In this document: positions 1 to 8,319 of the stretch, one piece after another
Layout: every line of letters begins with the position of its first letter
How positions within the stretch are numbered: position 1 is the stretch's first letter
NCBI RefSeq assembly: GCF_900100395.1
Contig: NZ_FNFB01000006.1
Location: forward strand, 248,001-312,000
Direction of reading: 5' to 3'
DNA length: 64,000 nt
From: Nonomuraea maritima
GTDB lineage: Bacteria > Actinomycetota > Actinomycetes > Streptosporangiales > Streptosporangiaceae
Made by a program: the position numbers and the translations under genes
Notes under the pieces: model-generated
Database searches by the model: none
Seen by the model: the letters and a program-made list of their open reading frames with translations, nothing else
Told to the model about the DNA's origin: nothing

Positions 1-234
1 GACGCGGTCGTGATCTCCGGCGAGGTCGGCATGCGCAAGCCCGAGCCGCGGATCTTCCACCACGCCCTCGACCGGATCGGGCTGCCCGGCGAGGAATGCG
101 TGTTCATCGACGACATCGAGGCCAACATCGTCGCCGCCCGCGCGCTCGGCATCTCCGGCATCCACCACCGCGACCCGGACACGACCATCACGGAACTCGA
201 GTCCGTCCTCAGCCTCACGCTGCGCCGGGCATGA
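1..234 (+). CDS. HAD-superfamily hydrolase, C-terminal part (5' truncated by window)
   Basis: The reading frame is open from base 1, so the start and the nucleophile motif lie outside the window. Visible are HAD motif III (lysine in MRKPEPRIF, followed by a helix) and motif IV (VFIDDIEANIVAARALG, the DD pair that binds Mg2+). These are typical of subclass IA HADs such as haloacid dehalogenases and phosphoglycolate-type phosphatases. The C-terminal tail (TTITELESVL) matches the family's usual ending. The substrate cannot be told from this fragment. It is followed by a short GC hairpin and the gene at 317. Confidence 0.85.
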   Translation, partial: DAVVISGEVGMRKPEPRIFHHALDRIGLPGEECVFIDDIEANIVAARALGISGIHHRDPDTTITELESVLSLTLRRA

Positions 235-275
235 TGGAGCCCTTCCCTGCCGTGACGACGTCTCGTCCCGGCACC

Positions 276-293
276 ACCGGGCCGCAGCCCGGT
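276..293 (+). terminator. GC hairpin downstream of HAD gene
   Basis: A 7-bp perfect stem (ACCGGGC/GCCCGGT, loop CGCA) sits about 40 bp after the HAD stop codon and 24 bp before the next start. There is no T-run, so it could be a weak terminator or simply a leader hairpin. Confidence 0.35.
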
Positions 294-316
294 CCCGCAC
301 GTACGAAAGGTTCTTC

Positions 317-826
317 ATGCGCGTCTATCTGCCGTGCACGCTCCCGGCGCTCGCCGCGGCCGTCGAGGCGGGCGGGCTGGGCCCCGCCCCGCTGATCGGC
401 TACGCGGTGACGCCGGCCCTCACCGAGTGGTACGCCTCCGGCGACATCGAGGAGCTCGAATACGTCGCGCTCACCGAGGCGGCCCGCGCCTCCCTGCGGA
501 TGCTCGCCGCCGACCGCGCCGACGGCGTCGACGCCCCGCCCCGGCGCGTGGTGATCGCCGTCGAGGTGCCGGACCGCTCGGTCATCGTCCGGGCCGAGCT
601 GGAGGAACGTGCGCGGGTGCAGCTCAGTGACGTGGTGCCGATGACGAAGGTGGCGGCGGTCCACGTCGACGACCTCGACGCCGCCGCCGACGTCGACGCG
701 GCCCTCGCCGCGCTGCCCGCCGCCGACGAGGGCGACGACGACGCGCGGTTCACGGTGGACGGCGCGGAGGCGCACGAGCTCATGTGGTATGCCACCCAGG
801 AGATCCCCGACCTGTTGCGGCCCTGA
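317..826 (+). CDS. Conserved hypothetical protein (DUF6912-like)
   Basis: A 169-residue acidic, soluble protein beginning MRVYLPCTLPAL, with an ATG 6 nt after a GAAAGG Shine-Dalgarno. There is no signal peptide or membrane segment. The central part alternates short strands and helices (RVVIAVEVPDRS, KVAAVHVDDLD), and the end (AHELMWYATQEIPDLL) is a conserved-looking amphipathic helix. From memory it resembles the actinobacterial DUF6912 family, which has no known function; that assignment is not verified. It lies between two HAD hydrolases, which suggests but does not prove a shared housekeeping role. Confidence 0.75.
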   Translation: MRVYLPCTLPALAAAVEAGGLGPAPLIGYAVTPALTEWYASGDIEELEYVALTEAARASLRMLAADRADGVDAPPRRVVIAVEVPDRSVIVRAELEERARVQLSDVVPMTKVAAVHVDDLDAAADVDAALAALPAADEGDDDARFTVDGAEAHELMWYATQEIPDLLRP

Positions 827-866
827 TCGGGAATTGTCGTGCCGGCCCGTTAGGCTTCCCCATGAC

Positions 867-1496
867 ATGACAAAGCACATTATTTGGGATTGGAACGGCA
901 CGCTCTTCCATGACGCGGAGGCCGTGGTCGGAGCCACCAACGAGGTCTTCAAGGCGTACGCGCTGCCCGAGCTGACGCTCGACTCCTTCCGTGCGGTCTA
1001 CACGCGGCCCATCTGGGTCGCCTACGAGCGCCTGCTCGGCCGTCCCCTGGCCGAGGGCGAGTGGGAGCTGCTCGACACCGGGTTCCACGACAACTACTTC
1101 CGGCTGAGCCAGTTGTGCGGGCTCGCCCCCGACGCCGAGGTCGTGCTCTCCGGCTGGGCGGGCACCCACTCGCTGTGCTCCATGGCGCCGCACGTCCAAC
1201 TGGTGCCGCTGGTCGAGTCGTTCGGCATCACCGCCCGCTTCACCCGCGTCGACGGCCTGCTGAACGGCGGCACCGGAGGCGAGAAGGCCGAGCACATGGC
1301 GGCGCACATCGCGGCCATCGACGTCGACCCGGCCGAGGTGCTGGTGATCGGCGACAGCGTCGACGACGGGCTCGCCGCCCGGCACGTGGGCGCTCGCGCC
1401 GTGCTCTACACGGGCGGCATGAGCACGCGCGCCGAGCTGGAGGGCACCGGCCTGCCGGTCGTCGACCGGCTCTCCGACGCCCTCCGGTACGCCTAG
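867..1496 (+). CDS. HAD-family hydrolase (DWNGT type)
   Basis: A 209-residue soluble protein. Motif I reads IIWDWNGTLF: the nucleophilic Asp is present, but the second Asp (general acid/base in phosphatases) is Asn. This DWNGT variant recurs in phosphoglycolate-phosphatase-like HADs. The motif III lysine lies in GGEKAEHM and motif IV is VLVIGDSVDDGLAARHVGA, so the Mg2+ site is intact. ATG 867 is chosen because it begins right before motif I; the in-frame region upstream overlaps the previous gene. No Shine-Dalgarno is visible and TAGGCT lies 10 bp upstream, so the mRNA may be leaderless. Substrate unknown. Confidence 0.8.
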   Translation: MTKHIIWDWNGTLFHDAEAVVGATNEVFKAYALPELTLDSFRAVYTRPIWVAYERLLGRPLAEGEWELLDTGFHDNYFRLSQLCGLAPDAEVVLSGWAGTHSLCSMAPHVQLVPLVESFGITARFTRVDGLLNGGTGGEKAEHMAAHIAAIDVDPAEVLVIGDSVDDGLAARHVGARAVLYTGGMSTRAELEGTGLPVVDRLSDALRYA

Positions 1497-1585
1497 CATG
1501 CTTGAATCGCACCAGAGGTCGACCCGGGCCCGGTGACGGCCGTACCCTTCCAGGGGATTTCCAGGAGGCTGCCATCAACCGCCTT

Positions 1586-2287
1586 GTGCTGTGGAACGTC
1601 GACCTGACGCTGGTCGACGTCGCCATCGTGACCAGAGACGCCTACGCCGAGGCGTTCCGCGTCGTGACGGGGCGTCCGCTGGTGAAGCTCGTGGCTCCGC
1701 TGGGCCGTCCCGACTCCGAGATCGTCTTCGAGACGCTCGCCGTCAACGGCATCGTGGCCGAGGACGACCACCTGCCGAAGTTCCTGGCCGCCCTCGCCAC
1801 CGCCTTCGCCGACCGTCGCGGGCGGCTGGCGAAGGAGGGGCGGATGATGCCGGGGGCCAAGGACGCCATGAAGGCGGTCGGCCGGCTCGACGGCGTCGTC
1901 CCGACGGTGCTGACCGGCACCATCAAGAGCAACGCCGTGCACAAGCTCAGGGCGTTCGGGCTCGACAAGTACGTCGACTTCGACCTCGGCGGGTACGGCG
2001 AGGAGGTCTACCCCAAGGCGACGCTGCTGCAGGTCGCGCAGTCGCGGGCCGCGCAGCGGCTGGGCACCCCGTTCACCGCGGCCAACACCGTCGTGATCGG
2101 CGACTCGGCGCGCGACGTCCAGGCCGCGAAGATCGGCGGCGCCGCGATGATCGGCATCGCCTCGGGCCGCTCCATGCCGGCCGAACTGCTGGAGGCGGGC
2201 GCCGACATGGTCCTCCCCGACCTCTCCAACGCCAGCGAGGTGGTGGCCGCTGTCGCCTCCCTCACCACCCCCCTTCCCCACCACTGA
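1586..2287 (+). CDS. HAD-like hydrolase with Asn in place of the nucleophilic Asp
   Basis: About 233 residues. Motif II (VPTVLTGTIKSNAVHKL), motif III (YPKATLL) and motif IV (VVIGDSARDVQAAKIGG) are canonical for subclass I HADs. Motif I, however, reads VLWNVDLTLVDV, with Asn where the phospho-accepting Asp of DxDxT belongs. The start is unclear. GTG 1586 is given, but the only good Shine-Dalgarno (AGGAGG, 1563-1568) is spaced 5 nt from an ATC codon at 1574, and homologues commonly begin (M)NRLVLW, which would match initiation at ATC. It sits about 90 bp after another HAD gene. A non-phosphatase or substrate-binding role is possible. Confidence 0.7.
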   Translation: MLWNVDLTLVDVAIVTRDAYAEAFRVVTGRPLVKLVAPLGRPDSEIVFETLAVNGIVAEDDHLPKFLAALATAFADRRGRLAKEGRMMPGAKDAMKAVGRLDGVVPTVLTGTIKSNAVHKLRAFGLDKYVDFDLGGYGEEVYPKATLLQVAQSRAAQRLGTPFTAANTVVIGDSARDVQAAKIGGAAMIGIASGRSMPAELLEAGADMVLPDLSNASEVVAAVASLTTPLPHH

Positions 2288-2294
2288 CCCACAG

Positions 2295-2765
2295 CCCCTT
2301 CGGGGGCGTCCACCCGCTCAAAAGGGCCCCGCACCCCAACGGCGAAAAGCCCACCGTCGCTTCCGTGACCACCTTGCTTCCTCGCCGCTGCAGTACAGGT
2401 CCTTGGGGGGTCCCCTCCACTCTGTGGAGGGACCTGCACCCCAACGGCGGAGAGGCAACCCCGCCGCCACTTCGCTGACCACCTTGTTTCCCCGCCGCTG
2501 CGGTACAGGTTCTTTGGGTTTCCCTCCACTCCGAAAGGGACCTGCACCTCAACGGTGGGGAGGCAGGTCCCTGTCGTTACTTTCCTGACCACCTGGCTTC
2601 CCCGCTGCTGAGGTGCAGGTTCCTTTGGGGCGGGAGTGTGGAGGTGGCGGTCGTCGGTGCTTCCCCGGTCGCGTCGCTTGGCCGTCGGTGAGGTGTGGGT
2701 CTCTTTGGGGTGGGTCTCCTCTCCGCTCCGAAAGGGACCTGTACCCCGACGGGCGGGGGGTGGCT
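2295..2765. repeat. Degenerate tandem repeat, period about 110 bp, about 4 units
   Basis: The 503-bp gap between the HAD gene and the convergent transpeptidase gene consists of imperfect copies of one unit. The box ACCTTGCTTC recurs at 2371, 2481 (ACCTTGTTTC) and 2591 (ACCTGGCTTC), exactly 110 bp apart, each followed by a CCGCTGC.GTACAGGT block and then a GACCTGCACC.CAACGG block. A fourth, shortened copy ends near 2765. One unit holds a perfect hairpin (CCCTCCAC/GTGGAGGG, 2412-2430). No convincing gene lies here; open frames across it are by-products of the repeat and base composition. Confidence 0.8.
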
Positions 2766-2790
2766 CCCGTACCTCAGCCACGTGGGGGTG

Positions 2791-4401
2791 TTAGGCGAGG
2801 TTCTTGAGGAAGCGGGCGGCTATGGGGGCGGCTACGGCGGCGCCGGCTCCTGCGCCTTCTACCAGGACGGCGAAGGCGAGGTCGTCGCGGTAGCCGATGA
2901 ACCAGGAGTGGGTGGGGGGTTCTGCGCCGGAGCCGTACTCGGCTGTGCCGGTCTTGCCGGCCGTGCCGGAGGGGAAGCTCACCTCGTGGGCGGTGCCGCC
3001 GGTGACGACGGCGGGCATCAGCTTGCGCAGCGCCTTCACCACCCCCTTCTCCAGCGGACGCGGGTTGTCCGGCTGCGCGTCGGGGATGTGCTCCCCGAGC
3101 ACCAGCCGGGGCGGGATGTAGGCGCCGGAGGCGATGGCCGCGGCCACCGAGGCCATGTTGAGCGGGCTGGCCAGCACCCGGCCCTGTCCGATGGCGGCGG
3201 AGGCCAGGTCGGTGTCGTCCCTCGGGTCGGGGAACTCGGCGCGTACGGCGGGCACGCCCGGAGTGATCGGGGAGCCGAAGCCGAAGCTGTGCGCGACCTC
3301 GCCCAGCCGCCCGCCGTTCAGCCGCGCGACGCTCAGCTCCCCGAACGTGGTGTTGCACGAGTGCGCGAACGCGTCCTGGAACGTCAGGGTGCCGAATTCC
3401 TCGTGTCCGGCGTTGTGGAACGGGAATCCGCCGATGTTCTTCTCGGCCGGGCACCCGACCTGGCTGCCGGGCTCGACACCGTCGGCGACCAGCGCGGACG
3501 CGGTCACCACCTTGAACGTCGAGCCGGGCGGGTACTTGCCGAGCAGCGCCCGGTTGAAGCCGCCCGGCGCGTTGACCACCGCGAGGATCTCCCCGGTCGA
3601 GGCGCGCATCGCCACCAGCGAGGCGGGCTTGTCCACACCCTCCAGTGCCTGTGCGCCGGCCTGGTGCACCTTCAGGTCGATCGTGGTCCGCATCGGACGG
3701 TACCCGCCGGCGTCCACGAGGGTCCTGACCGGCGCGTCGCCCTCGTAGAGCTCGATCCCGTACCGGTCGGGTGAGGTGAACCGGTCGGGGAACGTCTGCT
3801 TCATGCCCTCGACGAGCTGCTGCACCGAGCCGGGCGCGTCGGGGGTGTTGATCGGCGTGCCGTCGGCCGCGAGCACCCGCAGCGGCTCGCCCTGCTGCCT
3901 GACCACCTTGAGCGAGCGGCCCGTACGCAGCAGGGGATGGATGGCGGCGGGCGCCCAGGCCACCTTCCATGCGCCGCCGTGCTCGACGAGCTGGAGACGG
4001 CCGCTGTACCTCCAGTCCACCCGCCCGGTGAGCGTGGCGCTGAAGCTCACGCTGCCGTCGTCGGGCGCGCTGGCGAGGGGGTCGTTCAGTTTCGGGCGGT
4101 GGAAGGAGGCCGAGGTGGCCTTGAGGTCGGTCAGGAAGCGGTGGTGCCAGGTCTCGAAGTCGCCCGGCGGGTCCACGACCAGGGAGCGCATCGTCGCGTA
4201 GTCCTGGTCGGACCAGGCCGACAGGTAGCGGTCGGCCGTCTCCTCGGGCGAGCCCTCCGTACGCAGGGCCCAGATGACGCCGGCCGCCGCGACGAGCGGG
4301 ACCAGCAGCCCCGCCGTGATCCAGGGCCACCGCGCGCGCCGCCGCCGCGGCGGCCGCTCGGGCCTGAGGTGAACGTACGGACTCCCCGTGTGTGGTGCCA
4401 T
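2791..4401 (-). CDS. Penicillin-binding protein, MecA_N/NTF2-like plus transpeptidase
   Basis: A 536-residue membrane-anchored D,D-transpeptidase. It has a cytoplasmic basic stretch, one membrane segment (about residues 25-45), an NTF2-like MecA_N domain (about 55-170), a dimerisation region and a C-terminal transpeptidase. All three active-site motifs are intact: S294-T-F-K297, S348-C-N350 and K483-T-G485. It should cross-link peptidoglycan on the outer face of the membrane. ATG 4401 is chosen because the open frame continues upstream only as the antisense of the divergent LysR gene. It shares an 87-bp AT-rich intergenic region with that regulator, so control by it is plausible. A homologue with destroyed motifs lies at 31693. 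Confidence 0.9.
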   Translation of the reverse strand: MAPHTGSPYVHLRPERPPRRRRARWPWITAGLLVPLVAAAGVIWALRTEGSPEETADRYLSAWSDQDYATMRSLVVDPPGDFETWHHRFLTDLKATSASFHRPKLNDPLASAPDDGSVSFSATLTGRVDWRYSGRLQLVEHGGAWKVAWAPAAIHPLLRTGRSLKVVRQQGEPLRVLAADGTPINTPDAPGSVQQLVEGMKQTFPDRFTSPDRYGIELYEGDAPVRTLVDAGGYRPMRTTIDLKVHQAGAQALEGVDKPASLVAMRASTGEILAVVNAPGGFNRALLGKYPPGSTFKVVTASALVADGVEPGSQVGCPAEKNIGGFPFHNAGHEEFGTLTFQDAFAHSCNTTFGELSVARLNGGRLGEVAHSFGFGSPITPGVPAVRAEFPDPRDDTDLASAAIGQGRVLASPLNMASVAAAIASGAYIPPRLVLGEHIPDAQPDNPRPLEKGVVKALRKLMPAVVTGGTAHEVSFPSGTAGKTGTAEYGSGAEPPTHSWFIGYRDDLAFAVLVEGAGAGAAVAAPIAARFLKNLA

Positions 4402-4436
4402 GCCGGAGAGCTGACCACAAATCCGACATAGACGTC

Positions 4437-4480
4437 CAATATTGATATCAGAGGAACATACATATAAAAGTGGATATATT
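4437..4480 (+). promoter_or_regulatory. AT-rich divergent promoter/operator region of the LysR gene
   Basis: Two overlapping palindromes, CAATATTG (4437-4444) and TGATATCA (4443-4450), lie in an unusually AT-rich stretch between the divergent transpeptidase and LysR genes. TATATT (4475-4480) is placed 9 nt before the LysR ATG, which has no Shine-Dalgarno, so a leaderless transcript is likely. LysR regulators usually bind such divergent regions; binding here is inference. Confidence 0.45.
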
Positions 4481-4488
4481 TGCTTGTC

Positions 4489-5433
4489 ATGGACCTGGTC
4501 CGGCACCTCCGCTACTTCACCGTGGTGGCGGAGGAACTTCACTTCGGCAACGCGGCGATCCGGCTCGGCATGGCCCAGCCGCCGCTCAGCCAGCGCATCA
4601 AGCGCCTGGAGGAGGAGCTCGGCGTCCGGCTGTTCGACCGTTCCGCCCGGCAGGTCCGGCTCACCGAGGCCGGCCGGCTGCTGCTCGCTGAGGCCCGTGA
4701 GATCGTCGCCCGCGTCGACCGCCTGCACGAGCTCGCCCACCAGGGCCAGGGCACGGTGCTGAAGGTGGGGGTCCCGCCCGACCTGGCCGCCGCCGTGCTC
4801 GCGGCCCTCGTCGGCGGCTTCCGTGCCGCCCACCCCGACGTACGGCTCATGCCCACCGAGATCTGGACCGCCGACCAGGTGGCGGCGCTGGCGGAGGGGA
4901 CGATCGACGTGGGCCTGGTCCGCCACCCGGTCGCCGGGCCCGGCCTGCGCCTCGGCCGGGTGCTCGTGCAGAACCAGGGCGTCCTGCTGGCCGACGACGA
5001 TCCGCTCACCGGCGTCGGCGAGGTGCACCTGGCCGACCTCGCGGGCAGGGAGCTGCTGCTGCCGCCCATGGAGGGCGAACCCGGCTGGCACGCCGAGGTG
5101 CTGTCGGAGTGCCGCCGCCACGGGTACGTCCCGGCCCGGGTGCACGAGGGCACCGGGCTCGGGATGGTGCTGGCCGGGGCCGCGGTGGCGTTCGGCCCGA
5201 GGGCGGACCTGCCGGGGCTGTCCTGGAGGCCGCTGCTAGGCTCGCCGATCACGAGCCGGGTCTCGACCGCCTGGCGCGCGGCGGCGGCCCCCGCCGAGGA
5301 CGGCACCGGCGGTGAGCTCGTCGCGGCTTTCGCTGCCGTGGCCGTACGGGCGTTGAAGGAGAACGCGGGGATGACGGACGACGGCGGGGTGCCCGCGCGG
5401 CGCGTCAGCCGCAGGCCAGGGATGCTGGCATGA
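4489..5433 (+). CDS. LysR-family transcriptional regulator
   Basis: 314 residues. The N-terminal winged helix-turn-helix is clear (MDLVRHLRYFTVVAEELHF, then AQPPLSQRIKRLEEELGVRLFDR and LTEAGRLLL). The remainder is a LysR substrate-binding domain (about 90-290) that would sense a small effector. Start at ATG 4489; no Shine-Dalgarno, a -10-like TATATT just upstream. The stop overlaps the next start by 4 nt (ATGA), so it is translationally coupled to the beta-lactamase-like gene. The divergent neighbour is a penicillin-binding protein. The arrangement recalls AmpR-type control of cell-wall/beta-lactam genes, but the regulator is co-transcribed with its presumed target rather than divergent from it. 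Confidence 0.9.
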   Translation: MDLVRHLRYFTVVAEELHFGNAAIRLGMAQPPLSQRIKRLEEELGVRLFDRSARQVRLTEAGRLLLAEAREIVARVDRLHELAHQGQGTVLKVGVPPDLAAAVLAALVGGFRAAHPDVRLMPTEIWTADQVAALAEGTIDVGLVRHPVAGPGLRLGRVLVQNQGVLLADDDPLTGVGEVHLADLAGRELLLPPMEGEPGWHAEVLSECRRHGYVPARVHEGTGLGMVLAGAAVAFGPRADLPGLSWRPLLGSPITSRVSTAWRAAAAPAEDGTGGELVAAFAAVAVRALKENAGMTDDGGVPARRVSRRPGMLA

Positions 5434-6287
5434 GCGCCCCCGACTTCGAGCGGATCTTCCGGCAGGCCGGCGTCACCGGCTGGCTGCACGCCACCGACAT
5501 CGACGCAGGACGCGAGGTCGGCCACGGCGCCGACGAGCCGCTGCCCACGGCGTCGATGTTCAAGGTGCCGCTGCTGGTGGCGCTCTGCCGGCAGGCTGAC
5601 GCCGGGCTGCTCGACCTGTCCTGCCGGGTCACCGTGACGGACGCCGACCGGGCGCCGGGGTCGACAGGCCTGTCCGCGATGCGGGACGACGTGACGATCT
5701 CGCTGCGCGACCTCGCGTACTCGATGATCTCGGTGAGCGACAACACCTCGGCCGACCAGCTGCTGTCCAGGGTCGGGTACGCCGCGATCGGCGCCGTGCT
5801 GGAGTCGTTCGGGCTGGCCGTGACCCGCGTGGTGCAGAGCGCCGGGGAGATGCTCGCGAGCATGAGCGCCGACACCGGGCACGAGTGGCCGGTCGTGGAG
5901 CCGGACGACATAGCCCGGCTGGGCGCGTTGGACCCCGCGCGGGCCAACCGCAGCACACCGCGCGAGATGACCACGCTGTTCGGGCTGATCTGGCGGGACG
6001 AGGCGGCCTCGGCCGAGTCGTGCGCGTGGATGCGCACTCTGTTCAACGCGCAGGTATGGCCGCACCGCCTGGCCTCGGGCTTCCCGTACGACGACGTCTC
6101 CGTGAGCGGCAAGACCGGCACGCTGCCCACGCTGCGCTGCGAGTCGGGCGTCGTGGAGTACCCCGACGGCGGCCGGTACGCGGTGTCGGTCTTCACGCGT
6201 TCGTTCAGCACGGCCCTCAACCAGCCGCGCGCGGACGCGGTCATCGGCACGGCCGCGCGTATGGCGGTCGACCACCTACGGAGATAG
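5430..6287 (+). CDS. Class A beta-lactamase-like serine hydrolase without signal peptide
   Basis: 285 residues. The three beta-lactamase/D,D-peptidase motifs are present: S42-M-F-K45, S103-D-N105 and K228-T-G230. The loop that carries Glu166 in class A enzymes is poorly matched: the region VVEPDDIARLGAL lacks a clear ExxLN, although the following NRSTPREMTTLF is the usual class A sequence after it. No signal peptide, lipobox or Tat motif is visible, so the protein is predicted cytoplasmic, which is unusual for a beta-lactamase. It could be a esterase/peptidase of the same fold or be exported non-classically. It overlaps the LysR gene and likely answers to it. Confidence 0.82.
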   Translation: MSAPDFERIFRQAGVTGWLHATDIDAGREVGHGADEPLPTASMFKVPLLVALCRQADAGLLDLSCRVTVTDADRAPGSTGLSAMRDDVTISLRDLAYSMISVSDNTSADQLLSRVGYAAIGAVLESFGLAVTRVVQSAGEMLASMSADTGHEWPVVEPDDIARLGALDPARANRSTPREMTTLFGLIWRDEAASAESCAWMRTLFNAQVWPHRLASGFPYDDVSVSGKTGTLPTLRCESGVVEYPDGGRYAVSVFTRSFSTALNQPRADAVIGTAARMAVDHLRR

Positions 6288-6301
6288 CAAGTTGTGTGGG
6301 A

Positions 6302-6327
6302 GGTCGGGTGTGACTTTCCCCCCGACC
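6302..6327 (+). terminator. Weak hairpin between beta-lactamase-like and acetoacetyl-CoA synthetase genes
   Basis: A 7-bp perfect stem GGTCGGG/CCCGACC with a 12-nt loop lies 15 bp after the stop at 6287. It has no T-tail and is low in confidence as a terminator. Confidence 0.3.
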
Positions 6328-6345
6328 GGCGACAGGATGGATCAC

Positions 6346-8277
6346 ATGGTTGCTGAGGGCGAGCTTCTCTGGGAGCCGAGCGAAGAGGTCGTCGCGTCCG
6401 CCAAACTGACCCACTACCTGCGGTGGCTGGGCCGGTCGGGCGACTACGAGGAGGCGTGGCGCTGGTCGGTGGACAACCCCGCCGAGTTCTGGTCCTCCGT
6501 CTGGGACTACTTCGAGGTGATCGGCGACCGCGGCGACGGGCCGGTGCTGTCGGGCGAGATGCCGGGCGCCACGTGGTTCGCCGGTAGCGCGATCAACTAC
6601 GCCGAGAACATGCTGCGCCGCACCGAGGGCGTGGCCCTGGTGTCCGTCTCCGAGGACGGCGCCCGCCAGGAGCTGACCTGGGCGCAGCTGCGTGACGAGG
6701 TCGCCAGGGTGCGCGCCGGGCTGGTGCGGCTCGGCGTCGGGCGGGGTGACCGGGTGGCCGCGTACCTGCCGAACATCCCGCAGGCCCTGATCGCCTGCCT
6801 GGCGACGGCCTCACTCGGGGCGGTCTGGTCGGCGGGCTCGCCCGACTTCGGGGTGTCGAGCATCGTCGACCGGTTCAAGCAGATCGAGCCCAAGGTGCTC
6901 ATCGCGGTCGACGGCTACCGCTACAACGGCAAGGCGTTCGACCGTTCCGCCGCGGTCAACGAGATCGCCGCCGCGCTGCCCACGCTGCGCGCCACCGTCT
7001 GGATCCCGTACCTGGAGGGGGGCGCGCCGGGCGAGGGTCACAGCCGCGAGACGCCGCACGGCGAGGTGATCGGCTGGGAGGGGCTGCGGGCCGAGGAGGG
7101 GCCGCTGGAGTTCGAGCGGGTGCCGTTCGACCATCCGCTCTGGATTCTCTACTCCAGCGGCACGACCGGGCTGCCGAAACCGATCGTCCACGGCCACGGC
7201 GGCGTCGTGCTCGAACACCTCAAGTCGCTCTCCTTCCACCAGGACCTGGGCGAGGGCGACGTGTTCTTCTGGTACACGACCACGGGCTGGATGATGTGGA
7301 ACTACCTCATCGGCGGCCTGCTGGTCGGGGCCACACCTGTGCTGTACGACGGCTCGGCCACCTATCCGTCCCCGGCCGCGCTGTGGCGGATCGCCGCCTC
7401 GGAGGGGGTGACGTACTTCGGGGTGGGGGCGCCGTACATCATGGCCTCGCTGAAGGCGGGTCTGCGTCCCGAGGGCCTCGACCGGCTGCGCGGGGTGGGC
7501 TCGACGGGCTCGCCGCTGCCGCCGGAGGGTTTCGCGTGGGTGGCCGCCGAGCTGCCCGGGGTGCCGGTCGGGTCGTTCTCCGGCGGCACCGACGTGTGCA
7601 CGGGGTTCGTCGGGGCGACGCTGCTGCACCCGATCAGGGCGGGCGTCATCCCGTGCCGGTCGCTCGGGGCGAAGGTGGAGGCGTACGACGTGGCGGGCAA
7701 GCCGGTCGTCGGCGAGGTGGGCGAGCTGGTGGTGAGCGGGCCGATGCCGTCGATGCCGGTCATGTTCTGGAACGACCCCGCGGGTGAGCGGTACGCCGAG
7801 AGCTACTTCGACGTCTACCCCGGCGTGTGGCGGCACGGCGACTGGATCAAGATCGACGAGGACGGCAGCTGCGTCATCTACGGCCGTTCCGACTCGACGC
7901 TCAACCGCGGCGGCGTCCGCATGGGCACCAGCGAGTTCTACCGGGTGGTCGAGCGGTTCGACGAGATCGCCGACAGCCTGGTGATCGACACCGGCCGGCT
8001 CGGCCAGGAGGGCCGCCTGCTGCTGTTCGTGGCCCTCGCCGAGGGCGCCGAGCTGACCGCGGAGCTCGAACGCGCGCTGTGCGCCGCGCTGCGCACCGAG
8101 CTGTCGCCGCGGCACGTCCCCGACGAGATCCGCGTGGTGCCGGGCATCCCGCGCACCCTGTCGGGCAAGAAGCTGGAGGTGCCGGTACGCAAGATCCTGC
8201 TCGGCACGCCGGTCGAGCAGGCCGCGAACCTCGACGCCATGGCCAACCCGGAGGTGCTGCGGCACTTCGGCGCGTGA
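6346..8277 (+). CDS. Acetoacetyl-CoA synthetase (acetoacetate-CoA ligase)
   Basis: 643 residues, the usual length of this family. It activates acetoacetate (or a related short oxo-acid) to its CoA thioester through an acyl-adenylate. An ACAS-type N-terminal cap (about 1-75) is followed by the ANL core with the A3 loop ILYSSGTTGLPKPIVHGHGG, a FSGGTDVCTGF segment typical of acetoacetyl-CoA synthetases, the A8 hinge region YGRSDSTLNRGGVRMGTSE and the catalytic lysine in RTLSGKKLEVPVRKIL near the end. ATG 6346 follows AGGATGG by 5 nt; ATG 6337 is the alternative. A strong hairpin terminator follows, so it is likely a single-gene unit. Confidence 0.93.
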   Translation: MVAEGELLWEPSEEVVASAKLTHYLRWLGRSGDYEEAWRWSVDNPAEFWSSVWDYFEVIGDRGDGPVLSGEMPGATWFAGSAINYAENMLRRTEGVALVSVSEDGARQELTWAQLRDEVARVRAGLVRLGVGRGDRVAAYLPNIPQALIACLATASLGAVWSAGSPDFGVSSIVDRFKQIEPKVLIAVDGYRYNGKAFDRSAAVNEIAAALPTLRATVWIPYLEGGAPGEGHSRETPHGEVIGWEGLRAEEGPLEFERVPFDHPLWILYSSGTTGLPKPIVHGHGGVVLEHLKSLSFHQDLGEGDVFFWYTTTGWMMWNYLIGGLLVGATPVLYDGSATYPSPAALWRIAASEGVTYFGVGAPYIMASLKAGLRPEGLDRLRGVGSTGSPLPPEGFAWVAAELPGVPVGSFSGGTDVCTGFVGATLLHPIRAGVIPCRSLGAKVEAYDVAGKPVVGEVGELVVSGPMPSMPVMFWNDPAGERYAESYFDVYPGVWRHGDWIKIDEDGSCVIYGRSDSTLNRGGVRMGTSEFYRVVERFDEIADSLVIDTGRLGQEGRLLLFVALAEGAELTAELERALCAALRTELSPRHVPDEIRVVPGIPRTLSGKKLEVPVRKILLGTPVEQAANLDAMANPEVLRHFGA

Positions 8278-8285
8278 GCGCCTCT

Positions 8286-8319
8286 CGAGTCAGGCGGCCG
8301 GCCCCGGTCGCCTGACTCG
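8286..8319 (+). terminator. Strong hairpin terminator after acetoacetyl-CoA synthetase
   Basis: Eleven-bp perfect stem (CGAGTCAGGCG/CGCCTGACTCG) around a 12-nt GC-rich loop whose ends also pair, starting 9 bp after the stop codon and followed by TCATGTTTCC. It separates this gene from the sugar ABC operon. Confidence 0.75.

Noticed and set aside
2295..2765. CRISPR array
   Set aside because: The period is exact but the whole 110-bp unit is repeated, with no short repeat/unique spacer alternation and no cas genes. The 9-bp array at 14332 is coding.
2008..2781. 257-codon minus-strand frame over the 110-bp repeats
   Set aside because: The repeated product (GVQVP..., QGG) follows from the DNA repeat and the frame runs into the antisense of the HAD gene. 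No start signal or domain.
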